Counted from the first letter of the stretch, positions 1-8,355 are shown. The stretch: 10,724 nt of DNA from Lobulomyces angularis (GCA_027604685.1 JADHYX010000575.1:1-10724); one strand, 5' to 3'. Made by a program: numbers and translations. The notes: generated by a model from the sequence alone, not told the origin.

Positions 1-258
1 AAAAAAAAAAAAAAAAAACAAATCAATTTAACTAAATGAAATTCATACGTCTTATATTAATATATAAAAAAAAAAAAAAAAATATAATATTATTTTTTTT
101 TTTTTATTATATTTTAATTTTTTTTATTTTTTTTATTTTATTTTTTCATCATTTATTTTTTAAAACTCAGATTCTTTAACAAAAAAAATTAAATTTGGTA
201 AGTTTTAAGTAATAATAGAAAAAAAAAAAAAAAATAATCAAAGTAAAGAAAGAATATA
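1..258. other. AT-rich 5' flank of the DRC12-like gene
   Basis: This stretch is almost entirely A and T runs, starting with an 18-base A run at the window edge. I see no coding potential or RNA gene. It presumably contains the promoter and short leader of the gene that begins at 259. Confidence 0.5.
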
Positions 259-1089
259 ATGCCACCAAAAAAAAAACCTGCTTCAGCTACAAAAAAAAAA
301 AAAGTTACAAAAAACGATCCAGGTGATTAGTCATTTTCTTTAAATTTTCACTGAAATTATTTTTGTAAAAAGTTATGTTTTCTTAATTTTTTTTAAATTA
401 CTTTTTTTCCTTTAGAACTAGAAAAAGAGTTGCTTTCACAGGAACAGTTGCTTAAATCACAAATTGAAGTCCAAACCTTAGAAAAAACTTTGGAATTAAA
501 ATCTTCTCAACAAAAGTTATTTCTTGAACGATTTGATGAACAAAAATTAAAAAATGGTAAAAAAGAAATAAAAATTTTAATATAATTTAATTTTTTTATT
601 TTTATTTTTTGTTCTTTTAGAATTTCTGCAACAGCAACTAGAAGAAAGGGATCTTAACCGAATTCAGTTAACTTCAGATATGAGTAGGCAGTACAAAACT
701 ATGCAAGCAAAGATGTCTCAGAAAATTCAAAATTTGGAGTTTGAAGTAATCGAGTTAAAAAATAAACTGGGTAAATTTGATTTCATTAAAAAAAAAAAAT
801 TTCATAACTTAAATACAAAAAAAAAGAAAGAACACAACTTCAATTACAAGAGACAATTAAGGAAAATGAAAAAACAATTTCGGAAAAAGATTTAATTATT
901 GAAGACCAGCATGTGAAAATGAGTTACATGTCTCATGAATTTGAGCAAATGCTGAATGATACATTAATTAAAATGACTAAAAAAGTGGAATTGGTTAGTT
1001 TAAAGTGGAAGGAAACAGAGGGCATAAAGCTTAGCGAATCAAGCCAGAAAAGGTTGATTGATTTTCAAGTTAATCGGTGTTTGAGTTAA
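259..1089 (+). CDS. DRC12: DRC12/CCDC153-like axonemal coiled-coil protein
   Basis: This is a probable subunit of the nexin-dynein regulatory complex, which links doublet microtubules in motile flagella. The exons are 259-322, 416-556, 621-770 and 827-1089, giving 205 residues, close to the roughly 210 of vertebrate CCDC153. All three introns (93, 64 and 56 nt) are GT..AG and each interrupts a codon after its first base, rebuilding a Glu codon. The protein starts MPPKKK with a basic tail, as CCDC153 does. A long Leu/Glu/Lys/Gln coiled coil follows, including DMSRQYKTMQ, which matches the recalled EMSRQ segment of the family. Near the C-terminus it has YMSHEFEQMLNDTLIKM and then LKWKE, matching the family's conserved L-x-D-x-L ... 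W block. The third intron has an A-rich acceptor (AG at 825-826), unlike the T-rich norm here; it was chosen because it keeps the frame. Another flagellar coiled-coil protein is the main alternative. Confidence 0.75.
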
Positions 1090-1219
1090 ATTATGGAAAA
1101 AAATGTCTTGAACTTCAATTATATTGCTTGAAATCCCATGTATTGATTTTTAAATAATAGATTGTTGCATTGTAAAAAAAACAAAGGTTAGATTGTTCTA
1201 TTTAGATATAATTAAATTT

Positions 1220-1985
1220 TCAAAATCCAGCTTTACTTCCTCTTTTTAATTTTTCACTTAATTTTTTAGCTTGCAAAAAATCTCTTTCCAAATCATTCAT
1301 AGAAACAAATTTTGAGCTACTGTTATTGCAGTTATCCTTGCTGGTATCGTCATTAGATTTCTTATACCCCATCAACTTCAAAAATTTCTAATAAGCAAAA
1401 TTTTATAAATTAAAAACAAAATCTTTTTTTTTTTACATCCTTTCTAGCTTGATCTCCATCAAAGGATGCTTTTCCCCAATCTGTCCAAGGTTGGTTTTTT
1501 TTATCAACTGAACTGGTAGTATCAGGGGTCTAAATAGAAAAATTAAATTAAATAAAATAAAAAGATTAGTTACTTTGGTATCATTCAGTTTGGTGGCATC
1601 AGAAACAAATATCCCAGATTTAGATTTCAATTTCTCATCTTTTTTTATTTCATTGTTCGCAATTGATAAATTCTTACTTTCACTTAATTCTTCAGAGTGT
1701 AGTTTTTCTTTTTCAGATTTTTTTGACTTTTTTTTTTTTTTCTTTTTTTTATCCAGATCCTTTTCAGTGGACAAATTTTCTCTTAAGATAGATTCAGAAT
1801 CATCAGCATCTTCAGTAGAATGAGTTATCTCGATATCCCTTTTTTATATCTTCATGTTTGTTAGGTAAATTGGATTCAATGCTAATTGAATTAACAGTGG
1901 ATTCTGTAATTGGATTTGATTTTTTTGATTTTTTTAACTTTTTTTTTGGTTCTTCAATATGATCATCTTCAATATTTCTTTTCAT
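1220..1985 (-). CDS. Lysine-rich SMAP/KNOP1-type domain protein
   Basis: This is probably a nucleolar or nuclear lysine-rich protein of the small-acidic-protein/KNOP1 family; its molecular role is poorly known. Exons in transcript order are 1985-1574, 1529-1437 and 1387-1220, with introns 1530-1573 (44 nt) and 1388-1436 (49 nt), both phase 0. The N-terminal part is charged low complexity with Lys runs such as EPKKKLKKSKKS and an eight-Lys run. The C-terminal part carries the domain signature: PWTDWGKASF, then KFLKLMGYKK, then a Leu/Asp/Ala helix and a terminal GF. KNOP1 has the same order (W..A.F, KFLRLMG, L..D...A, GF). The first exon does not stay open: its 412 nt equal 137 codons plus one base. 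Either the T6 run at 1840-1845 holds one extra base (about 223 residues), or there is a further intron at 1829-1895 (67 nt, phase 0, GTTAAT donor, CTAAC possible branch point), giving 201 residues. The domain call is firm; the N-terminal model is not. Confidence 0.72.
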
Positions 1986-2438
1986 TTTGTAAAAAAAAAA
2001 AAATTAAAAAAAAAACCTATTTTCAAGGACGAATGAATACTATCTTATGGATACTAAATAGATCATATATTATATCCGTAAATATTTTGTAATTAGTAAT
2101 AGTATATAATTGATAGCATTAAAAGATGAAACCAATTCAGTAAAGATGAGGAAGTAAAACGTAATTTCTGACATTTAAAAGGTGCCAGATAAAGAAATTT
2201 ATACGAAGCAACTATATAGTTTGTAATTGAAAATTATATGTGAAAAGCATTCAATCCGCAAGATTACAAAATTGATCAAGTTTACCAGAAGAATTCTACA
2301 TAAAATCCTACATTTTTTTTCGTGGGAAAATTTAAGATTTAAAATGAGCCTGGATTGGCGGTGAAATTATCTTTAAATCTTTATTGCCTGTGTTACTCAA
2401 AAAAAAAAAAAATCAAAAAATTACGTTGAAATTTAACG
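1986..2438. promoter_or_regulatory. Divergent spacer between the SMAP-type gene and ALAS
   Basis: This 453-bp stretch separates two gene starts that point away from each other, so it should contain both promoters and leaders. It is AT-rich with A runs near 1990-2015 and 2399-2412. I see no RNA gene, no convincing coding segment and no recognisable operator. Confidence 0.55.
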
Positions 2439-4346
2439 ATGGACTTCCAAAGGATAATTAAGTTAGCAAAGAAATCGTGTCCTTACATTCAAAGTACTTC
2501 TGTTTCTCATTTGAGAAATCTTTCTACTCTAAAAGCTTCTGAGGTTCCTGGTCTAAAAACTACTGGAAATGCCTTAATTGGTTTGATTTTCAGATTTTTT
2601 CTTGGATCTTTTTTTGATCCTTTTTTTTTTTCGATCTCTATAGGAATGGCTAGAACTTGTCCAGTCTTTGGTAAAGCATTAAATGAAAGTGAAAAAAGGG
2701 ACAAAAAAAAGTTTTCTAGTTCTGCCAAGTGTCCTCACCAAGCTACTCCAAAATTAAATGCAACGGTTGCTCCTGAAATTTCTGTTACTTGTCCCAAATT
2801 TTCGAGTAACGCGTATCCTACCCCTGTAGCCTTTAATAACACTTCAAAGTCATTTGACTATGAAGGATTTTATGAAAACGAAATCAACAAGAAACATCAA
2901 GATAAAAGTTACCGTTATTTTAACAATATTAACAGACTTGCGGCAGAGTTTCCTTTGGCTCATACTGTTAAAGGATTGCAAGATAAAGTAACCGTTTGGT
3001 GTTCTAATGACTATTTGGGAATGAGTAAACACCCCGAAGTTGTAAATGCCATGAAGTAACTAAATTTTTTATGTTATATTAATATAAAATTTCATTTTTT
3101 TGTAGGGAAACTTTGGATATCTATGGAGCTGGCGCTGGAGGTACTAGAAACATTTGTGGAAATGCACAGTTGCATCTTTCATTGGAAAAGGAAGTATCTT
3201 TGCTTCACAACAAGCAATCATCTCTTGTATTTTCCAGCTGTTTTGTGGCGAATGATGCTACTTTGTCAACGCTTGCTTCTAAATTACCTAACTGTGTTAT
3301 TTTCAGTGATTCTTCCAATCATGCTTCAATGATTCAAGGCATTAGAAACTCCAGAGCCAAAAAAATGATTTTTCGACACAATGATATAGTCCATTTGGAA
3401 TCTTTGTTAAAATCTGTGGATATTAACGTCCCAAAAATCATCGCATTTGAGAGTGTTTACAGCATGTGCGGTAGTGTTGGTTGCATAAAAGAAATAATTG
3501 CATTGGCCAAAAAATACAAAGCAATTACTTTTTTGGATGAAGTTCATGCTGTGGGTATGTATGGAAAAAGTGGAGCCGGAGTCGCTGAATACATTGATGA
3601 GATGAAAGATATTGACATTATTTCCGGTACATTAGGAAAAGCTTATGGAGTGGTTGGTGGTTATATATGTAATATAATGTCTATTTTTTTTTTGTTAATA
3701 ACCTTTTTTTTTTATTCTAGCTGGTAGTGCAGGTTTAGTAGATATGATTAGGTCCTATGCACCTGGATTTATTTTTACAACTTCCTTGCCACCAGCTATA
3801 ATGGCTGGAGCAATAACATCTATAAGGCATTTACGTAATTCTGAAGTGGAGAGATCTATGCAACAGCTTCACACAAGAAAGTTAAAGGACAAGCTTAATT
3901 TAATGGGTATTCCAGTGGTTCCTAATCCCAGCCATATAGTGCCGGTTTTAGTAGGTAATGCTTTGGAAGCAAAAGAAATTAGTGATGAGTTATTGAACCG
4001 TTTTAAAATTTATGTACAAAGTATAAATTATCCAACAGTTAGTGTTGGTGAAGAGAGGTTAAGAATTACACCAACACCTGGTCATGATGAAGTTCATATG
4101 GAGAAGTTGGTTGATAGCTTGGAGACTATCTGGCGAGAAAGGAATTTGAACAGGGTGGAAGATTGGAAAGTTATGGGAGGTAGAGCTGGTGTCGGATCAC
4201 CAGACAGCCAACCCCTTGACCAACTAGTAAAAAAGGAGGATTTATGTTTTTATGAAAATGTTGTTAATTATAAAGAAATTTCCAGCTCTTCTTCTGTTTA
4301 TTCAATGGAGGTTGAATCCGTTTACAACACTTGTAGTGTTTTTTAA
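2439..4346 (+). CDS. HEM1: 5-aminolevulinate synthase, mitochondrial
   Basis: This PLP enzyme condenses glycine with succinyl-CoA to 5-aminolevulinate, the first step of heme synthesis, in the mitochondrial matrix. The exons are 2439-2580, 2644-3055, 3106-3668 and 3721-4346, giving 580 residues against 548 in yeast Hem1. Residues 1 to about 115 form a basic presequence and linker with four Cys-Pro heme-regulatory motifs (C14, C53, C77, C97). The catalytic core starts at FDYEGFYENEI. It includes VTVWCSNDYLGMSKHPEV, GAGAGGTRN, SNHASM (H257), FLDEVHAVG (D329, H332), SGTLGK with the PLP lysine K363, APGFIFTTSLPP and RLRITPTPGH. The RVEDWKVMGG segment near the C-terminus is fungal in style, while parts of the middle look animal-like. 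The first intron (63 nt) is a multiple of three with no stop, so a naive gene call would keep 21 Phe-rich residues. The other introns are 50 and 52 nt. Heme feedback on import through the CP motifs is likely from family knowledge. The 30-residue tail after ENVVNYKEI is not family-typical. Confidence 0.97.
2581..2643 (+). other. Stop-free 63-nt intron 1 of ALAS
   Basis: This segment begins GTTTGA and ends CTCTATAG after a T-rich tract, as other introns in the window do. Removing it joins TTGNALI to GMARTCPVFG. Left in, it would add 21 residues rich in Phe and Ile just before the second CP motif. Its composition and splice signals argue for an intron; RNA evidence is absent. Confidence 0.8.
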
Positions 4347-4931
4347 ATAGTTTTTTTTTTTAAGTTTCTGTTTAAGAAAGTATAGTTACAAAGATTTTTT
4401 TATTTGTTTCAAAAGAAAATCTTGACAGTTTTTATTTCATTAATTGAGTTTCGAAATTTTTTAATAATTTGAAATTGAGTAAAATTGTATTAAAAAAAAA
4501 AATCAAAATTCAAGTTGAAATAAATTAGATGCTTCAATCTGCTTAATTTAAAACCATTTGAAATTGAAGTTTCTAATTTCCAAAAAAATTTTTGGATATC
4601 TGGTTTCAAAATAGATTTTTATTGTTGAGTCCGTAAAATTTCTTAAAAATTGAACTGTATTTTAAATAAATAAATATATCTTTTTTTTTTTTTTTTGGTT
4701 GGTTTATATTTGTTCAGGTTTTTTTTTTTTAACGGGTTTCGGAAGTTTCTCCAAAAGATGTTTCCGAATTTTTTCAACTATAACGATATGGTGGAATTTC
4801 GAAGAAAGTCAACCAATCCCGAAGATTGAAACTTTATTTTTTTTGACAATCATTTTAGTGTAAAAAAAAAAAGCTATCTTTTTATTTTATAAAGACTTAA
4901 GCACTATATATAGTTGTTTATTAAGTGTTAT
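4347..4931. other. Spacer between convergent ALAS and SSR3-like genes
   Basis: Both flanking genes end here, so 3' untranslated regions and terminators are expected and promoters are not. Most of it is AT-rich with T runs at 4680-4696 and 4719-4730. The exception is a GC-richer island at about 4731-4829 that reads as 32 open codons on the plus strand and contains a 7-bp inverted repeat. No tRNA or other known RNA was recognised. Confidence 0.5.
4738..4768. repeat. 7-bp inverted repeat TTCGGAA / TTCCGAA
   Basis: The arms TTCGGAA (4738-4744) and TTCCGAA (4762-4768) are exact reverse complements separated by 17 nt. They could form a small hairpin in RNA from either strand. Because GAA and TTC triplets recur nearby, chance or an HSE-like cluster is also possible. 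Confidence 0.4.
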
Positions 4932-5589
4932 TTAAAAGCTGGAAATGGGTTTTGTTAAATAACCTAAAATTCCTAAAGGTAACAAAGAACAAATGGTGTA
5001 TTTTACAATCACAGGAAAACTGTTGCTTACTCCCAAAGTACATGATGTAAAAATAATAAAGTAAACAAGGTTATTGAAAAATATACTGTAGTTGATGCTA
5101 CTGGATGTAATTTCTTCATCACTTACTGGTGTTAAGGGAGCTTGTTTCAAGGATTTGTGAAAATAATGTTGACTGGAAAAAAATTAAAAAATTTAAATTA
5201 AATGAAAAAAATTTTTTATTTTTTTTTTACCATGTAAAAGTAACGTTTCCATAACTAGAACTTAAACCAGCAACAATTAAAAATGTTACTGTTGCTAAAA
5301 CTGAAAAGTTTTCCTTTAATTGTAATCCTAGAGTACTTGCAAAGAGATCTAAAAAAAAAAAAAAAAAATTTATTAGTTTATTTTACTATTTTTTTTTCAA
5401 TTTGCAAAATATAAATTTTTTAATTTTTTTTTTCGTACATAAAGGACCAAAGGAAACACAAACTGAACTTGCAATGTACAATAACACAGAAAATGTTGAC
5501 GGAAATCTGGATACTTTAACGGCGTCAGCAAATTCATCAAAATCTTCAAAATTTTTTGATCCTTCTTTTTTTAAATCTTTTTTTCCCAT
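4932..5589 (-). CDS. SSR3: Translocon-associated protein gamma (TRAP-gamma)-like
   Basis: This is a probable subunit of the ER translocon-associated complex, which sits beside Sec61 and helps nascent proteins enter the ER. Exons in transcript order are 5589-5439, 5348-5231 and 5172-4932, with introns 5349-5438 (90 nt) and 5173-5230 (58 nt). The product has 169 residues; human SSR3 has 185. A Lys-rich cytosolic start (MGKKDLKKEG) and an acidic FEDFDEF segment precede two hydrophobic segments at about 33-53 and 65-82. A short polar stretch then holds GNVTF, like KNVKF of SSR3. It is followed by SINYSIFFNNLVYF, matching the recalled FSIFYNN signature, and two last hydrophobic segments at about 121-139 and 144-162. 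Four membrane segments in this arrangement fit TRAP-gamma. The loop before SIFFNN is shorter than in animals. Budding yeast lacks this subunit, which fits an early-diverging lineage. Another small four-span ER protein is the alternative. Confidence 0.75.
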
Positions 5590-6799
5590 TGTTGGAGTTA
5601 TTTTTATTTTTTTTTTTTAGATATAGTTGCTTTTTTTATTTTTTATATAATTTTTTTTTTGTTACACAGTTTTCTGTTATTTTTTAGTTGAAGATGATAA
5701 AAATTGAAAAACTACTTACTTATAAAGCATTATTCTAGTATCAATGCATTGGACGTATTTATTGGAGTTTTTTATTTTTTAATAAACTTTTGATCGAAAG
5801 AAGAATAAGAAAGAAAGATTCCACTGAACTGAATCTTAATTGAAAACAATGACAAGCCATTCTTCTTAAGTAAAAACCTATCAAAAATTAAAAAAATTAT
5901 ACAGTTAAACAGAAATTAGCTTTATTACTAAAAAAAATCAGAGTTATTATAAACATTTTCTTCCTTCCTGTAAAATGTACTGCCAACATACAAAAAAATC
6001 AACAAAAGCAAATTCTGAAAGGTTTTGTTACTGTTCAAAACTAAAAATACTACAAAAAAAAGAATTGCTCTATGGAGGGAGAAAATCATAAATTTCAATA
6101 TATAGAATAAATAAAATAAAATTATATAAAATTCAATAGAAGAAAGAACAATGAAATAATGAATTTAAAACTATTTAAGTTTTTGAAAAAAAAGAAGATA
6201 ATAATTTGAATATTTTTGCATTAAAATTATAAATTTTTTTGAAGTGAAATTTTTCTACATTAAAAAAAGTGGAAATTTGGCGTTAGGAGAAGGTAATAAA
6301 ATTCCAGTTTATTCCATTTCAACACTTCAGCAAGAAAATTCATTGAAACAGCAGTCATTACTTTCAATTACTAATGCACTCAATATTATCTCCAAAAACT
6401 CAACTTCTGCTTGAAGTCCCTCAACAAACGATACAATCATCAAGCCCACACTAAAGCACAACATCAAGCACAAGAAGCACTGAATGGCAAAAACTAACAC
6501 TGAAAAAACAACTCATTCTTGATTACTCAAGTTCTCAACTTAACTTCAATTCTATTGATTAATCATGTGGCTTTTGGTGTTTAATTCATTTTTTTTTTTT
6601 TTATTAAAAAATAAATTTTTTTCAAAAAAAAAAAAAATTTTTAATATTGAAATAAAATTGGAGATAAAAAAACATTTCCAAAGTTTTTTAAAAATTTTAT
6701 TATTTTTTCTTTTTATTTTCTTCTTCTTCTTCTCTTTTAATTTATTTATTAAATTTTTATTTTTAAATTTATTGAATTAAGCTCTACAAAAAAAATTAA
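5590..6799. promoter_or_regulatory. Long divergent spacer and probable HSF leader
   Basis: This 1.2-kb stretch lies between the starts of the SSR3-like gene (minus) and HSF (plus), so it holds both promoters. From 5590 to about 6240 and from 6565 to 6799 it is AT-rich with many A and T runs and nothing I can name. Between, about 6260-6560 is less AT-rich and rich in C and A on the plus strand, as long fungal leaders often are. That part carries short open frames on both strands, treated as a finding. No RNA gene was recognised. Confidence 0.5.
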
Positions 6800-8355
6800 A
6801 TGCAACAAAACCAAAACCCTTTAACGATCGCAACTGACCAACTGCACGAGCAACAGCAACCATCAATAAACACTTCAATGACTGGAATTTCAAACGGTAG
6901 TGCAATAAGTCAAAGTCCAGTAGCGTCACCAAAAAAATCTCCTACTGTTGGGAAGTCTGGCTGTCTTTTTGTTCATAAATTACATAAGTATTATTTCCTT
7001 TTTATTTTTCTTGTTTATTTACTCTTAATAATAGTATGGTTTTTGATAAAAATTATCAAACTTTAATAACCTGGAATTTTCACGGAACTGCTTTTACTGT
7101 CATGAACGTAGATAAATTTGCAAAAGAAGTTCTACCAAAACGTAATAATAAAAATAAATAAAAGAATATTATAAGTTATAACTTTTATTTTTTATTCATT
7201 CTATTTTTTTTTTAAGATTTTAAACACAACAATTTTTCATCATTTGTGCGTCAACTAAATATGTACGCTTTTTTAAAAACCAATAAATCTGCAAGAGGGT
7301 CTAGAACAGCAGCTGAGCATCAAATTTGGGAATTTAGTCATCCAAAATTTTTAAGGGATAAACCTGCCCTGTTAGATGAAATTAAAAGGTTTTAAATTTT
7401 TTTTATTCTGAGTGTTATTAATGTGTCTAATTACTGTACATTTTATTATAAAATAGCACAAAGTCTAGAAAAATTTTAGAATTAGATAAAAATTCAGCCA
7501 GTAATAATAGTCAGGGAATTCAGCAGTTACAGAACCAGCTAGTACAAGCAATATCTACAATTCAATCTATGCAAGAACAGTTTACCGAGGTTGTTAGAGA
7601 ATTAAACGATTTGAAAAGAAAAGGTGCCTTACATCAGATGATGATGACAAATGTATTAATGTTTATGAAAGAAAATAAAATGAATCTACAACCGCAACGT
7701 ATGAAAAATAATAATAAAAAAAAAAATTTTTAACCAACTTAATTTTTTTTTTTTACTAGAATTTTCTGGATTAGAAGCTGCTATGAAGGACCCCACTTTT
7801 GCACCGATTGAACAGGACCTAGAAATAAAAAAGACTAATCAGCAAAATGATGGAAATACTAATTTTGGAAAAATAGACTTTGACTTTCAAAGTTTTGATA
7901 AGATTCTCCCATTAGAATCAAAAGGTGATACCATGCCACGGCAACACTCAAATATTTTATTTCAAGATCAGCAGCAGAGGCAAATGAATTCAAAGTTTCA
8001 ACCTCCTGCAGTACAACTATTTTCATTTCCATCAAACACGTCACCAACCCAAGTAAATCAGCATCATACTAACTTCAACAACATTCAGCAAAAACCAAGC
8101 AATCACCCTCAATCTAGCCCATATCATACACCAATTCAAAGTCCATACAATGCGCCACAGCACTCGCCGTATTTTGCTGCCAACCATTCTCCCTATGTAC
8201 CTCCTAACCAATCTCCATATAACAAACCCAGTCAATCGCCGTACAACACTCCAAATCAAACAGTTCTCAATAATAGTTCTTCGCAAGTGCAATTTGTATC
8301 TCAACAACAAATAAATGAAAATATACTTAGATCAAATTTAAATCCTAATAATTAA
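6800..8355 (+). CDS. HSF1: Heat shock transcription factor
   Basis: This is a nuclear activator that binds inverted GAA repeats as a trimer and drives chaperone genes. The exons are 6800-6987, 7035-7141, 7217-7388, 7457-7698 and 7760-8355, giving 434 residues. Residues 1-50 are Gln/Ser/Pro-rich. The winged-helix DNA-binding domain spans about 56-155: [48 protein letters not shown], then a wing and [20 protein letters not shown]. The recognition helix (SSFVRQLN) is intact, but the usual YGFHK after it reads YAFLK. A coiled coil with hydrophobic heptads at about 176-211 is the HR-A/B trimerisation region. The C-terminal half is Gln/Asn/Pro-rich, as expected of an activation region, and includes six SPY octapeptides (residues 356-403). 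The introns are 47, 75, 68 and 61 nt, several interrupting the DNA-binding domain. The ATG at 6800 was chosen as the first in-frame start in the open exon. Confidence 0.95.
8116..8259 (+). repeat. Six 24-nt coding repeats (SPY octapeptides) in HSF
   Basis: Six adjacent units of 24 nt encode [40 protein letters not shown] and SPYNTPNQ. Ser-Pro-Tyr is invariant, Pro at position 6 is present in five, and Gln or His ends every unit. Codons for S, P and Y vary between copies (AGC/AGT/TCG/TCT, CCA/CCG/CCC, TAT/TAC). The array has therefore been kept at the protein level rather than copied recently. Confidence 0.95.

Noticed and set aside
1575..1823. Phe/Ser-rich plus-strand open frame
   Set aside because: It is the antisense of the Lys/Glu/Ser-rich exon of the SMAP-type gene, whose C-terminal domain is recognisable.
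1910..2092. Short Phe-rich plus-strand open frame
   Set aside because: It overlaps the 5' part of the minus-strand SMAP-type gene and its promoter, and is low complexity from T runs.
2582..2641. Phe-rich hydrophobic segment in ALAS as a constitutive membrane anchor
   Set aside because: It has GT..AG ends and a T-rich acceptor tract like the other introns, and ALAS is a soluble matrix enzyme. Kept only as a possible retained-intron isoform.
2507..2728. Minus-strand open frame over the ALAS presequence
   Set aside because: Antisense shadow of ALAS exons 1-2 and intron 1; the plus-strand frame has the family motifs.
5402..5620. Plus-strand open frame opposite SSR3 exon 1
   Set aside because: Shadow of the minus-strand exon with T runs at both ends; no family resemblance.
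5714..5719. Perfect GTAAGT on the minus strand upstream of the SSR3-like start, as a 5'-leader intron donor
   Set aside because: No acceptor or upstream coding exon could be tied to it without transcript data; it may be chance.
6565..6780. Poly-Phe/Lys plus-strand open frame before HSF
   Set aside because: Made almost wholly of A and T runs; typical spacer artefact.
8041..8310. Minus-strand open frame over the HSF C-terminal repeats
   Set aside because: Antisense of the SPY repeats; its own periodicity is inherited from them.
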